A stretch of 64,000 nt of DNA from Armatimonadetes bacterium DC (GCA_001442985.1 LDYB01000016.1:304640-368639), one strand, 5' to 3'. Shown: positions 1-8,819, counted from the first letter of the stretch. Numbers and translations: made by a program. Notes: a model not told the origin generated them from the letters alone.

Positions 1-44
1 TCATAACCGCTTGGTTGCAGGTTCGAATCCTGCCGGGCCCACCA
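1..44 (+). tRNA. tRNA-Met (CAU), 3' part; or tRNA-Ile2
   Basis: Only the 3' half is inside the window. The 7-nt anticodon loop (CTCATAA in full) gives anticodon CAT, followed by the 3' anticodon arm CCGCT, a short variable loop, a 5-bp T stem (GCAGG/CCTGC) around TTCGAAT, the acceptor strand CGGGCCC, discriminator A and an encoded CCA ending at 44. A fully paired acceptor end argues against the initiator. An elongator tRNA-Met and a lysidine-modified tRNA-Ile2 cannot be separated without the 5' half. Confidence 0.9.
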
Positions 45-80
45 CTTTAATGCGTCCCTCTCTTTGCCGATAATTCTCCT

Positions 81-1169
81 GTGCTGTGCTGGCTATGGAT
101 TGGAAGCAGTGTTCTGGCGGCGGCGCTGGGGCTGCGGCTGGTGAGTTCCCTCTCTGCTGGCGAGCGTTCTTTCGGGCGCGCTTTGCGTGCGATTAAGCGG
201 CTTTTTCTGGTCTCGGTGGGCGTGAAAGCCACGGCAGCATTTGGTGTGTTCTCGCTGGGAGGGGCTTACTCTGAGCCTGTGTGGGCAGGCTTGATTCTTG
301 TGGCGATGGGGTTGCTTCTGGGGGAGTTTGGACTGATTTTCTGGCGCCTTTATCCGCTGGAGCGTCGACACCGGGGGGTTGAGATAGGGATTTGGGATTA
401 TGTGGCGATGCGTCTGGGATTGATTTTCGAGCACCTGGCGCCTCTTGTGGCAGGAGGGTTAATGATTCTCTCCATAACTTACACACTTCGTGGTGGGTAC
501 AGGGAGTATGGGAGTTTGGGCATCCTGCTGGCGGGGTTGATGGGGACGGGGGGTGTGGGGATGGGGGTTCTGTTCTTTCGTCGCCGATTGATTCTGCCCG
601 TGCGCCCTTTGACCCTGCCGGAGAGCCTGATGGGTGAGGTTCGACGCATGGGGCGGGAGCTGGGGATTACGGTTCGGGATGTGGTGGTTCTGGACGGTCG
701 GCGGGTGCGGATGGCGAACGCTTTCGCGCTTTCAGGGGGACGAATCGCGATTACCGATTATCTGCTGGCGCATCTGGAGCCGAGAGAGGTGCTGGCGGTG
801 CTGGCGCATGAGGTGGCGCATCTGGCTCAGCGGCGGCGACTGGTGCGCCTGTGGGCGTATCTGCTGGGCGCGGCGGTGGGGTTGACGGTGGGGCTTGCGC
901 CACTCTGGGAACGGTTTCCGAACTGGGTGGGGATTTTGCTGATGGGGCTGCTGGGGTTCGGGATGAGCCTGCCGCTGGTTCTGATGCGTGCCCGCAACGA
1001 GCGCGAGGCGGATACCTACGCGGTCAGCGAGTATGGGGCGGAAGCGCTTCGCTCAGCACTTATCAAGATGGCACGGCTCAATCATCGGGAAGCACAGGAG
1101 CAGACCGACCGACTTCACCCCAGCCTTCAGGAGCGGCTTCGGCTGATAGAACGGTTTGAGGGGCGATAG
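81..1169 (+). CDS. M48-family membrane zinc metalloprotease (HtpX-like)
   Basis: A 362-residue membrane protease. The zinc site HEVAH lies at residues 243-247, and the third ligand is probably E309 in NEREAD (306-311), as in M48 peptidases such as HtpX and CAAX protease 1. Hydrophobic segments occur near residues 5-20, 40-60, 68-90, 115-135 and 145-165, and a further pair follows the HEVAH helix (about 255-300). The start is GTG at 81, 36 nt after the tRNA, with no convincing ribosome site, so an internal start is possible. HtpX-type proteases degrade damaged membrane proteins; the substrate here is unknown. Confidence 0.85.
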   Translation: MLCWLWIGSSVLAAALGLRLVSSLSAGERSFGRALRAIKRLFLVSVGVKATAAFGVFSLGGAYSEPVWAGLILVAMGLLLGEFGLIFWRLYPLERRHRGVEIGIWDYVAMRLGLIFEHLAPLVAGGLMILSITYTLRGGYREYGSLGILLAGLMGTGGVGMGVLFFRRRLILPVRPLTLPESLMGEVRRMGRELGITVRDVVVLDGRRVRMANAFALSGGRIAITDYLLAHLEPREVLAVLAHEVAHLAQRRRLVRLWAYLLGAAVGLTVGLAPLWERFPNWVGILLMGLLGFGMSLPLVLMRARNEREADTYAVSEYGAEALRSALIKMARLNHREAQEQTDRLHPSLQERLRLIERFEGR

Positions 1170-1175
1170 TTTTGA

Positions 1176-1200
1176 AGTGCGGAAGCGACGCTTCCGCACT
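1176..1200. terminator. Perfect 25-bp hairpin between convergent genes
   Basis: Two 12-bp arms (AGTGCGGAAGCG and its exact complement) flank a single A. It sits 6 nt after the protease stop and 12 nt before the stop of the convergent gene, so it can serve both. There is no strong T-tract on either side. Confidence 0.55.
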
Positions 1201-1212
1201 CCATTTACTGTT

Positions 1213-1803
1213 TCAGGCGCACGATTGCGGAGTAAGGTCGGTGAGCGCGTCCCAGAGCGCCTGGCACATCTGTTCGCAGGCTTGCAGGGCGCGCGCCTGA
1301 TCGGCTCCACTGAGGGCGCTCAGCCGTGTGAGCAGCTTCTCCGCCTCATGGTGGTTGACCGCATGCACCTCAAAGTAGGGGCGAACACCGTCAGGCAGGC
1401 GGTAGTGGGTCATCAGCCCTTCCAGTTTGGATTGGGCAGTGGCAGGCTGCTGCACTTCAAAGGCGTAGAGCGCGCCCAGCGCCGTAACGGGATCAGCGAA
1501 GAGCTGACGCGCTGTCTGCACAAGGCGCTTGACGGCGGGGCGTTGCGCCTCGCCAATCTGGGTTTCCAGCGCGTGGGCGAACGCTTCCCACAGTTCAATA
1601 TGCTCTTCCTCTTCGTGGGCGGTTTCGGCATCGTTCTGAACCTGCCAGCCTGCGGGCAGCTCGCGGATAAACGCGCCGTACTCACGGGCATACTCACGGA
1701 GCGCGTCCACAGGAAGCGTCCCTGCGCTCCATGCCTGATAGAAGGGGTGATTCAGCAGATTCCACTGCGACACAATTGCGTCCAGCTGCGCTTTGAGTGC
1801 CAT
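1213..1803 (-). CDS. Heme-oxygenase-fold iron protein (TenA/PqqC/CADD-like)
   Basis: A 196-residue all-helical protein with the pattern of the TenA-PqqC-CADD superfamily: LNHPFYQAW near residue 17, an acidic and histidine segment EEEEHIELW (64-72), FEVQQP (115-120) and FEVHAVNHHEAE (144-155). E67, H68, E116, H147 and H151 or H152 are the likely metal or active-site residues. Members include diiron oxidases such as the p-aminobenzoate-forming CADD and cofactor-free PqqC; I cannot say which reaction applies. The start is clear: AAGGAGGT lies 8 nt upstream of ATG, with a -10 TATACT before it. It is monocistronic and lies downstream of dnaB. Confidence 0.75.
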   Translation of the reverse strand: MALKAQLDAIVSQWNLLNHPFYQAWSAGTLPVDALREYAREYGAFIRELPAGWQVQNDAETAHEEEEHIELWEAFAHALETQIGEAQRPAVKRLVQTARQLFADPVTALGALYAFEVQQPATAQSKLEGLMTHYRLPDGVRPYFEVHAVNHHEAEKLLTRLSALSGADQARALQACEQMCQALWDALTDLTPQSCA

Positions 1804-1834
1804 CGTGTTGACCTCCTTGTAAGACTGGGGGTGT

Positions 1835-1840
1835 AGTATA
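1835..1840 (-). promoter_or_regulatory. -10 box TATACT for the TenA-like gene
   Basis: The minus strand reads GGGGTATACTACAC, 32 nt before the start codon and just past the dnaB stop. It fits the GGGTAYAMT extended -10 seen before many genes in this window. I see no clear -35. Confidence 0.6.
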
Positions 1841-1850
1841 CCCCAGCGGG

Positions 1851-3245
1851 CTACGGGTGGGCGTACTGTCGGTCGATGGTGATGAACCGCGAGTATTCGG
1901 TCTGGAACATCAGCTCGGCGTGTCCGATGGGACCGTTGCGGTTTTTGGCGACGATAACTTCGGCGATTTGCTGGGGTGGGGGCGGCGCGGGGCGCGAGTC
2001 GCCGTCGCCTGCCTGTTTATAGTAATCTTCGCGGTGGATGAACATCACGACATCCGCTTCGGCTTCGATGGAGCCGCTGTCGCGCAGGTCGGAAAGAATG
2101 GGGCGCTTGTTCTCGCGCCGCTCCACCGAGCGCGAGAGCTGCGACAGCACCATCACGGGTACCCGGAACTCGCGGGCGATCTGTTTGAGGGCGCGGGCGA
2201 TTTCGCCGATCTCCTGATTGCGGTTCTCTACCCGCCGATTCGAGGAGCGCATCAGCTGCAGGTAGTCAATCAGCACCAGCCCCAGATTGGTCGATTCGCC
2301 CATGCGGTTTTTGATTTCGGACACGAGGCGCCGCAGTTTCGCCCGCATCTCCATCGGCGAGAGGCTGGTGGTGTCGTCAATATAGATCGGGGCGCTGTAG
2401 AGGCGTTCCGCAGCGAAGTGAAGTCGGTCCCACTCTTCGTCGGTGAGCCGCGCGTGCCGAATCCGTTGCATGCTCACCATCGCGTGGGAGCAGAGCATGC
2501 GCTGTATCAATTGCTCGGTGGACATCTCGAGGCTAAAAATCGCGACGGGCAAGCCCTCGCGGAGTGCGATATTCTCGGCAATATTCAGCGCGAGCGAGGT
2601 TTTGCCCATGCTGGGGCGCGCCGCCAGCACAATCAGCTCCGAAGGCTGTAGCCCCGAAGTGAGCCGATCCAGGTCGGGATAGTGGGTGGGGATTCCCAGC
2701 ACCGAGCGCCCCGCCTGCTGCACCTGCTCGAAGTGCTGGAGCATCTCCAGAATCAGCATCTCGACGGGTTTGAAACTTTTTCGGTCGCGTTCGTGCGCCA
2801 CCTGGAAGATGGCTTGCTCGGCGCGGTCCACAATATCTTTCACTTCAAGGTCGGGTTCGTCCACAAGGCGGATGATGCTGTAGGCGGCTTCAATAAGGCG
2901 TCGCAGGACAGCTTTTTCGCGTACAATTTGGGCGTAGTGTTCTGCGTTAGCGGGCGTGGGCACGCTCTCGACAATATTTGCCAGTGTCTGGATGCCCCCC
3001 ACCTCGTCCAGCTGATTGCGGTGTGCCAGCTCTTCGCGCACGGTGAGCAGGTCTACAGCAATACGCCGCTCGTTGAGCGAGTAGATGACCTCGCAGATAA
3101 TCTGGTGCGCGGGGTGATAGAAGTCTTCAGGTTTAAGGATTTCGGAGACTTTTTCGAGGGCTTCCTGGCTGAGCATCATTGCGCCCAGCGTACTCATCTC
3201 CGCTTCGGTGCTGTGGGGTAGCACACGGGTTGCGCGTTCGGACAT
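1851..3245 (-). CDS. dnaB: Replicative DNA helicase DnaB
   Basis: A 464-residue hexameric helicase that unwinds DNA at the replication fork. It has the N-terminal primase-interacting domain (PHSTEAEMSTLGAMM at the start) and a RecA-like core with Walker A ARPSMGKTS at about residues 206-214, LIDYLQLM and SQLSRSVERR. Length is normal and there is no intein. I place the start at the ATG at 3245 (MSERATRV), preceded by GAGGCGGTGAG and a TATAAT box. The frame stays open 150 nt further upstream, but that would run over the promoter and into comM. Confidence 0.96.
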   Translation of the reverse strand: MSERATRVLPHSTEAEMSTLGAMMLSQEALEKVSEILKPEDFYHPAHQIICEVIYSLNERRIAVDLLTVREELAHRNQLDEVGGIQTLANIVESVPTPANAEHYAQIVREKAVLRRLIEAAYSIIRLVDEPDLEVKDIVDRAEQAIFQVAHERDRKSFKPVEMLILEMLQHFEQVQQAGRSVLGIPTHYPDLDRLTSGLQPSELIVLAARPSMGKTSLALNIAENIALREGLPVAIFSLEMSTEQLIQRMLCSHAMVSMQRIRHARLTDEEWDRLHFAAERLYSAPIYIDDTTSLSPMEMRAKLRRLVSEIKNRMGESTNLGLVLIDYLQLMRSSNRRVENRNQEIGEIARALKQIAREFRVPVMVLSQLSRSVERRENKRPILSDLRDSGSIEAEADVVMFIHREDYYKQAGDGDSRPAPPPPQQIAEVIVAKNRNGPIGHAELMFQTEYSRFITIDRQYAHP

Positions 3246-3275
3246 GGACAACTCACCGCCTCTAATACGAGAGGA

Positions 3276-3281
3276 ATTATA
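3276..3281 (-). promoter_or_regulatory. -10 box TATAAT for dnaB
   Basis: The minus strand reads GGGTATAATTCC 30 nt before the dnaB ATG, so dnaB has its own promoter starting just after the comM stop. It belongs to the GGGTATAAT class. Confidence 0.65.
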
Positions 3282-3285
3282 CCCC

Positions 3286-4824
3286 CTAACCCGCGCCCCA
3301 GAAGCGACGGTCGATGCTCCGGTATTGCACCGCTTCGGCGATGTGGGGCAGGAGGATGCTGGTTTCGCCCTCGAGGTCGGCAATCGTGCGCGCAATCTTC
3401 ACGATTCGGTCGAAAGCGCGGGCGCTCAAGCCCAGCCGTTGCACGGCGGTGCGCAGGTAGGCGCGTGCCTCTTCACTGATGGGGCAGAACTCGCGCACCA
3501 TTTTGCTGGTCATCTGGGCGTTGCACACCAGTCCGTAGGGCTGGAGCCGTTCCAGCTGGCGCAGGCGTGCTTTGACCACACGCTCTCGAATCTTCGCCGA
3601 TGGCTCGCCGAACTCCAGATTCAGCAACTCTTCCTGACGCAGGCGGGGGACTTCCAGATGGATATCGATACGATCCAGCAGGGGTCCTGAGATGCGCTGA
3701 AGGTATTTGCGGATGGCGGTCTGGCTGCAGTTGCAGGTCTGCTGGGGGTCGCCGTGAAAGCCGCAAGGGCACGGGTTCATCGCGGCGACGAGCATGCACC
3801 GTGCGGGAAACTCCACCGCTGCCTGCACGCGCGAAACAGAGACCACGCCGTCTTCCAGAGGCTGGCGCATCGCTTCCAGCACATCGCGCTTGAATTCGGG
3901 CAGTTCGTCCAGAAACAGCACGCCGTTATGCGCCAGTGAGATTTCGCCCGGTCGGGGTACGCTGCCGCCGCCCACCAGCGCCGCGTAGGAAGTGGTGTGG
4001 TGGGGCGAGCGGAAGGGGCGTGTGGTCATTAATCCCGTGCGTGGGGGGAGCATTCCTGCGGCGCTGTAGATACGGGTTGTTTGCAACGCCTCCTCTAAGG
4101 TCATCGGGGGCAGGATGGTGGGCAGTCGGCGGGCGAGCATCGTTTTGCCAGAGCCGGGTGGTCCAATCAGTAGCACATTATGTCCGCCAGCGGCGGCAAT
4201 TTCCAGCGCGCGTTTCGCCTGTTCCTGCCCCTTGATTTCGGCGAAGTCCACCTCATAGGCGGCGGGCTGGTTCAGCAGGGCGTTCACATCCACGCGCACG
4301 GGAGGCTTGCGCTGGGGGTTGAGAAAGTATTCCACGGCGTCCAGCAGGCTCTCCACCCCGATGACCTTGATTCCGCCCACGACGGCAGCCTCTTCGGCGT
4401 TTGCGCGGGGCACGACCATGACCCGTTTGCCCGAATCGCGGGCGTGGATTGCGATGGAAAGCACGCCATTCACAGGGCGCACGCCCCCATCCAGCGAGAG
4501 CTCCCCAATCACCAGCGTGCCCTCCAGCGATTCGGGGGGAATCTGCTCGGAGACCGCCAGAATGCCGATTGCCATCGGCAGGTCGTAGGCGGGTCCCTCT
4601 TTGCGCACATCGGCGGGAGCGAGGTTGACGGTCAGCCGGCTGAGCGGGAAGTAAAGCCCACTGTTGCGGATGGCTGTGCGCACGCGCTCGCGCGATTCCT
4701 GCACGGCGGTGTCGGGCAGTCCGACAATCGTCCAGCTGGGTGTACCGTTCTGGAGATCGATTTCCACATGCACGGTGAACGCTTCAATCCCGTGCAGTGC
4801 GGCGCTATCCACCTTTGTCAGCAT
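3286..4824 (-). CDS. comM: YifB/ComM-family AAA+ ATPase (Mg-chelatase-like)
   Basis: A 512-residue protein matching ComM along its length. It has an N-terminal Lon-protease-like fold (GLPDTAVQESRERVRTAIRN, DLPMAIGIL), an AAA+ core with Walker A GPPGSGKTM at about 221-229, the FRSPHHT segment, Walker B LFLDELPEF, a four-cysteine insert (CPCGFHGDPQQTCNC) and the C-terminal helical Mg-chelatase domain. ComM is a branch-migration helicase that helps integrate incoming DNA during natural transformation. The ATG directly follows a strong hairpin that buries its GGGGAGG ribosome site. dnaB lies downstream with a separate promoter. Confidence 0.93.
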   Translation of the reverse strand: MLTKVDSAALHGIEAFTVHVEIDLQNGTPSWTIVGLPDTAVQESRERVRTAIRNSGLYFPLSRLTVNLAPADVRKEGPAYDLPMAIGILAVSEQIPPESLEGTLVIGELSLDGGVRPVNGVLSIAIHARDSGKRVMVVPRANAEEAAVVGGIKVIGVESLLDAVEYFLNPQRKPPVRVDVNALLNQPAAYEVDFAEIKGQEQAKRALEIAAAGGHNVLLIGPPGSGKTMLARRLPTILPPMTLEEALQTTRIYSAAGMLPPRTGLMTTRPFRSPHHTTSYAALVGGGSVPRPGEISLAHNGVLFLDELPEFKRDVLEAMRQPLEDGVVSVSRVQAAVEFPARCMLVAAMNPCPCGFHGDPQQTCNCSQTAIRKYLQRISGPLLDRIDIHLEVPRLRQEELLNLEFGEPSAKIRERVVKARLRQLERLQPYGLVCNAQMTSKMVREFCPISEEARAYLRTAVQRLGLSARAFDRIVKIARTIADLEGETSILLPHIAEAVQYRSIDRRFWGAG

Positions 4825-4825
4825 A

Positions 4826-4867
4826 GAGCCTCCCCGTGGCTATGGTTCGATACCGCGGGGGAGGCTC
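4826..4867 (-). promoter_or_regulatory. Hairpin burying the comM ribosome-binding site
   Basis: Ten-base arms (GAGCCTCCCC and GGGGAGGCTC) pair across about 22 nt. On the minus strand the second arm contains the Shine-Dalgarno GGGGAGG and ends 1 nt before the comM ATG. It also lies 6 nt after the ASCH gene stop, so it may be a terminator, a translational switch, or both. Confidence 0.6.
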
Positions 4868-4873
4868 CTGCTG

Positions 4874-5224
4874 TTAGTCCTCGTCAATCGGTGAGAAGTA
4901 GATGACCGTCACCAGATCATCGGGGCTGATGGGGCGGTCGTAGATGCGCTCCAGCAGAGCAATCACATCTTCAATGGAGCGGAATTCGGGGTTTTCGCGC
5001 TCGATATCGCGCGGGCTGAGGTCTGAGATGGGCTTGACCTCCACCCGATCCAGAATCGCCGTGAACAGTCGGCGTCGCCTGCCGAAGCGCGGACCGACGG
5101 TAATCCATACAATCTGCCCTGCCGCATACTTGCGCGATTTATCACCCAACCGGATGGTCGCGGTCTTGCGCAGGCTACGCAGCATGTCCTCGTACAGCTC
5201 CGTGTAGAAGTTCAACGCAAACAT
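4874..5224 (-). CDS. ASCH-like domain protein
   Basis: A 116-residue protein resembling small ASCH/PUA-like domains: an N-terminal LNFYTELYEDMLRSLRKTATIRLG, then GQIVWITVG and a strand carrying RLFTAILDRVEVKPISDLS. ASCH folds bind RNA or modified nucleosides; the ligand here is unknown. I chose ATG 5224 because AGAGGG lies 9 nt before it, whereas the in-frame ATG at 5233 has that motif directly against it. It is followed by the hairpin that precedes comM. Confidence 0.6.
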   Translation of the reverse strand: MFALNFYTELYEDMLRSLRKTATIRLGDKSRKYAAGQIVWITVGPRFGRRRRLFTAILDRVEVKPISDLSPRDIERENPEFRSIEDVIALLERIYDRPISPDDLVTVIYFSPIDED

Positions 5225-5324
5225 ACCTGTCATCCCTCTCGGATTATGCCATATTTGGGTTAGGGAGATGCGATTCAATTCCTGCTACTCGCGAAACGCC
5301 CGAAAGGTTCCCCAGAGGCAGGCG

Positions 5325-5936
5325 TCAAGCTCCCTCTGGAGCGCTTTCGGTGGTTTCTTCAGCCGCTTCTTCCTCTTCTACGCCTTTCGGCGGGGTTACG
5401 GTGACCACGGTGGCGTCGGGGTCTTCCATCACCTGCACGCCCGGTGGTAGGGTCAAATCCCGCACATGGATCGAGTCGTGGAAGTTGACCAGCCCACTGA
5501 TATCCACCGTGATGGCTTCGGGCAGGTCTTTGGGCAGGCATCGCACGGTGAGCGACTCCAGCGGGTGAACCAGCGTGCCGCCCGATTTGACCGCATCCGA
5601 TTCGCCCACAAACACAATCGGCACGGTTGCTTCAATCGGCTCATCCATCGGCATCGCCCACAGGCTCACATGGCGGATGCGCGTGGTGATGGGTTCGCGG
5701 TCTACCTCGCGCAGAAGGGTGGTGAACTTTGTGCCGTTAAGTTCCACTTCAATCAGGTGGCTCGTGCCTGCGAGGTGAAGCACATGGGTCAGTTCGCGCT
5801 CGCGGAACTGGGCAGGATGCGACTCGCCGTTGGAAGTGAACACCACGCCGGGCACCCAGCCCTGTCGGAGCAGGCGCCGTGCTTTTTTGCCCAGCAGCGT
5901 GCGCGGTTCCGCTTTAAGTGTGTAGGATTTGGTCAT
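5325..5936 (-). CDS. rplY: 50S ribosomal protein bL25 (Ctc form)
   Basis: A 203-residue long form of bL25, which binds 5S rRNA. The N-terminal L25 domain (LKAEPRTLLGKKARRLLRQGWVPGVVF) is followed by the TL5/Ctc C-terminal beta domain (DLPEAITVDISGL, LPPGVQV) and an acidic tail of Glu and Ala. The start ATG 5936 has AAGGAGGT 9 nt upstream, so the further 42 in-frame codons upstream are not used. It has its own promoter in the gap after rpoN. Confidence 0.93.
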   Translation of the reverse strand: MTKSYTLKAEPRTLLGKKARRLLRQGWVPGVVFTSNGESHPAQFRERELTHVLHLAGTSHLIEVELNGTKFTTLLREVDREPITTRIRHVSLWAMPMDEPIEATVPIVFVGESDAVKSGGTLVHPLESLTVRCLPKDLPEAITVDISGLVNFHDSIHVRDLTLPPGVQVMEDPDATVVTVTPPKGVEEEEAAEETTESAPEGA

Positions 5937-5961
5937 GCGTCGTACACCTCCTTGTTTATAA

Positions 5962-5967
5962 AGTGTA
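5962..5967 (-). promoter_or_regulatory. -10 box TACACT for bL25
   Basis: The minus strand reads CGGGTACACTTTAT 25 nt before the bL25 ATG, immediately downstream of the rpoN stop. It is a member of the GGGTAYAMT class. Confidence 0.55.
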
Positions 5968-5976
5968 CCCGACGCA

Positions 5977-7377
5977 TTAGCCTGCTTTGCGTGCCCGTTC
6001 GCGCCAGCGCGAAGAGAAGATGCGATATTTCGCGCGATATTTGGTAACGGTGCGCCGTGCAATCGGGATTCCCATCTCTTCCAGCTTTGTGGCGATTTCG
6101 GCGTCGGTGAGCAGGACTCCGTCGCGCTCGTGTTCGTCGATGAGTTGCCGAATCAGCGCGGCGACCCGATAGGCGTTGTCAAAGAAGATATCCATCGGCA
6201 CGACGGAGCGGTTGGGGAGCTGGAGCCACTTATTGCGCACGGCGCGCCCGATGGTGGAGCGGTGCAGCCCTGTCATCTCTGCCAGCTCGGCGCGGGTCAT
6301 CGGCTGGAGGAAGCGCACATCGCTGGTGAAGAAGAAGGAAGTCTGCTTCTGAATCAGGGCGTGCATGATTTTTTTGAGCGTCTGCTCGCGTTGTTGCAGT
6401 GCCTGAATAAACACCTGAGCGCGTTTGAGGAAGTGGCGCAGGTGGGTGTTTTCCTCTTCAGTGGCATAAATTTCGCCCTGACGCAGTTCCATGAAGCGGT
6501 TATAATAGGTGGGGCTGAGCTTCAGGAAGTGGGGCTTGTAGCCGTGAATCTCCACATGGAACCCGTTCTGGGAGAGGGAGACCACGACATCGGGTTCGCG
6601 CGGGGATAGCTCTGGGGGTTTCTCCTCAAATTCGGCGAAACCTGCGGCAGGATAGGGCGCCAGTTCGTTGCGAATAAAGGCGAGGACACGCTCCAGAGTG
6701 GGTTTATCGATATGGAGCCGCCGCATCAGTTTTTCATAGCGGGCGCGGGTCAGATGTTCCCAGCCTTCCGTGACGGCACACCACGCCAGCTCCAGAAGTT
6801 CAGGGTCTGAATAGTTGCGCAGCGCTTTAATCTGGAGCTGGAGGCACTCCTGAAGTGAGCGGGCGCCCACGCCCGGCGGGTCGCATTGCTGGAGCTGTTG
6901 CACCACCGCTTCCACCTCTTCCAGCGAACAGTTGAAGCGCAGGGCGACCTCTTCCACCGAAGTCGTCAGGTAGCCCCGGTGATCCAGCGAGTCCACGAGA
7001 AATTCGGCAATCGGCTTCTGGTGGGGGGCGACGGTCAGCATCAGCTGCCCCCACACATGCTCTTTGAGGCTCATCGGGGGCGCGGCGACCTCTGGCTCAA
7101 AGTCCTCTTCCGGGTCGGTGTAGGTTGTTTCCTCGCCGCTTTCTTCAGGTTCATGGTGCGCGACGGTGAAGGAGAGGGTATAGCGTTCAAAGGGGGTTCC
7201 CTCTTCGGTGGGTTCCAGCGCGGGATTCTCCTCCAGCTCCTGCTGGACGAGGCGTTCCAGTTCTTCCACATTCAGCGTAAGCATCCTGGCGAGCAGTTTC
7301 AGCCCTGCGCTGGCTTGCACTGCTGTTTTTACAGTGGGCGCGACTCTGGCTTGCGTTCGCCCGAAGAGTTTACTCAT
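5977..7377 (-). CDS. rpoN: RNA polymerase sigma-54 factor
   Basis: A 466-residue sigma-54. Region I lies at the N-terminus (LKLLARMLTLNVEELERLVQQELEENPAL), followed by an acidic region II, the core-binding domain (LKEHVWGQL...DSLDHRGYL...CDPPGVGARSLQECL) and the C-terminal DNA-binding part ending in an RpoN box, ARRTVTKYRAKY. It directs transcription that depends on AAA+ enhancer-binding proteins. No such activator is in the window, and I found no TGGCAC-N5-TTGC promoter in the gaps. GGAGG lies 6 nt before the ATG. Confidence 0.95.
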   Translation of the reverse strand: MSKLFGRTQARVAPTVKTAVQASAGLKLLARMLTLNVEELERLVQQELEENPALEPTEEGTPFERYTLSFTVAHHEPEESGEETTYTDPEEDFEPEVAAPPMSLKEHVWGQLMLTVAPHQKPIAEFLVDSLDHRGYLTTSVEEVALRFNCSLEEVEAVVQQLQQCDPPGVGARSLQECLQLQIKALRNYSDPELLELAWCAVTEGWEHLTRARYEKLMRRLHIDKPTLERVLAFIRNELAPYPAAGFAEFEEKPPELSPREPDVVVSLSQNGFHVEIHGYKPHFLKLSPTYYNRFMELRQGEIYATEEENTHLRHFLKRAQVFIQALQQREQTLKKIMHALIQKQTSFFFTSDVRFLQPMTRAELAEMTGLHRSTIGRAVRNKWLQLPNRSVVPMDIFFDNAYRVAALIRQLIDEHERDGVLLTDAEIATKLEEMGIPIARRTVTKYRAKYRIFSSRWRERARKAG

Positions 7378-7433
7378 CCTTAACCTCCGCTCATGCTGAG
7401 ACTCATGTTTTGCGCTTCCAAGTTCCCTCCTGC

Positions 7434-8819
7434 TTATGCGGCGTGCAGGTGCGTGCTTTTGCGTTCTTCATAAGTGCAGACGCGATTGCGCCCGCTATGT
7501 TTAGCGTGGTAGAGCGCCTGATCCGCTTGCTCGATCAGTTCCTGACGGTTATGGATTGCGTCGGTGAGGCTTGCCACTCCAAAGCTGCCCGTAACAGGGC
7601 GCAGTTCCCATGAGGCGCGTTCGATGGCGTGGCGGAACCGCTCCGCGACGCGCACGGCATCCTGCAACTCGGTGTTGGGTAGCACAGTCGCGAACTCTTC
7701 ACCCCCATAGCGTGCGACGAAATCGGTCTGGCGGGCGTTCTGTTTGAGGATCTCGGCGACTTGCTTGAGGACCTCGTCCCCTGCCTGATGCCCGAAGGTG
7801 TCGTTGTATTGTTTGAACTTGTCCACATCCATCAGAATCAGCGAGAGAGGCGCGCCATAGCGTTTCGCACGCTGGAACTCCTGCTCCAGAAAGTCCTGAA
7901 ACGCGCGGTGGTTATACAGCCCTGTTAGCCCGTCGGTGATGGCGAGGCTCTGGAGTTTCTCGTTCATCGCCTTGAGTTGCTGTTCGTACTCCACGCGCTC
8001 GGTTACATCGACGACCGAGACCAGTCCCCCCACCACCTCGCCTGCGGGATTGCGCAGGGGGAACGCGCCTCGCAAGACATAGTGTCGCCGTCCCTCGGCA
8101 TCATAGTCTTCCGACTCAATCCCGGTCAGCGTGGAGCCAGCCAGCACCATGCGCATCAACTCGCCCATGCGAAGTGCCGACTCGCCACGAAAGACTTTCT
8201 CAAACATGGAGCGGAATAGCACCTCGGCTTTGGAGTAGCCATAGAGTTGCTCGGCGGCGTGGTTCCATTCGCGGAGGACACCTTCGGCGTCGAAGGTGAA
8301 GCAGGCAATGGGGAGATTCTCAAAGAGGTCAGAGAATCGGCGGTTGGCGTGTTCCACGAGGCGCTGGGTGGCGAGCAGGCTCGCATGCTGGCTTTGCAGC
8401 TCCTCATACATTTCGCTGAGTTGCTGGTTCTGCTCTTTCAAGCGTGCCTCGGCGCTCAGAATGCGTTGGGCGCTATGCAGGCATGCTTTCAACTCGGCGA
8501 TATCGAGGGGTTTGGTGAGAAAGTCGTCGGCGCCTGCCTCCAGCGCGGCAAGCTTGTCTTCTTTCTGGTCACGTCCCGTCAGGAGCACAATATAGGTGTA
8601 GGTATCCTGAGGGAACTCGCGAATCTTGCGGCAGAGTTCGATCCCATCCATATGGGGCATTTCCCAGTCGGTAACGACCAGCGGCGCGGACTGCTCCTGA
8701 AACATCTGCCATGCTTGCGCGCCATCATGCGCTACCTGCACCGTGCAACCCAGCTGGCGGAGCGCACGCTCCAGCACCTTCGCGGAGACCACGCTATCCT
8801 CGGCAATCAGCACCTGCAT
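7434..8819 (-). CDS. Response regulator-PAS-GGDEF diguanylate cyclase
   Basis: A 461-residue soluble protein. The receiver domain (1-120) has the phospho-acceptor D51 in TDWEMPHMDG and the acidic AEDS. A coiled coil leads to a PAS domain (about 165-290, FENLPIACFTFDAEGVLREWNHAAEQLYG). The GGDEF domain has an intact YGGEEF active site and an RxxD inhibitory site (RQTD) five residues before it. It should make cyclic di-GMP when phosphorylated and be product-inhibited. The start is ATG 8819 with GGAGGG 7 nt upstream. No partner kinase is adjacent. Confidence 0.92.
   Translation of the reverse strand: MQVLIAEDSVVSAKVLERALRQLGCTVQVAHDGAQAWQMFQEQSAPLVVTDWEMPHMDGIELCRKIREFPQDTYTYIVLLTGRDQKEDKLAALEAGADDFLTKPLDIAELKACLHSAQRILSAEARLKEQNQQLSEMYEELQSQHASLLATQRLVEHANRRFSDLFENLPIACFTFDAEGVLREWNHAAEQLYGYSKAEVLFRSMFEKVFRGESALRMGELMRMVLAGSTLTGIESEDYDAEGRRHYVLRGAFPLRNPAGEVVGGLVSVVDVTERVEYEQQLKAMNEKLQSLAITDGLTGLYNHRAFQDFLEQEFQRAKRYGAPLSLILMDVDKFKQYNDTFGHQAGDEVLKQVAEILKQNARQTDFVARYGGEEFATVLPNTELQDAVRVAERFRHAIERASWELRPVTGSFGVASLTDAIHNRQELIEQADQALYHAKHSGRNRVCTYEERKSTHLHAA

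Noticed and set aside
1176..1200. Member of a dispersed REP family
   Set aside because: I saw no second copy of this 25-bp palindrome in the window, so a simple shared terminator is the better reading.
3246..3395. N-terminal extension of DnaB by 50 residues
   Set aside because: It would cross the TATAAT promoter and the comM stop, and the family start and a ribosome site fit 3245.
5977..7377. Sigma-54 (-24/-12) promoters driven by the rpoN product
   Set aside because: I found no TGGCAC-N5-TTGC match in intergenic DNA and no enhancer-binding protein in the window.
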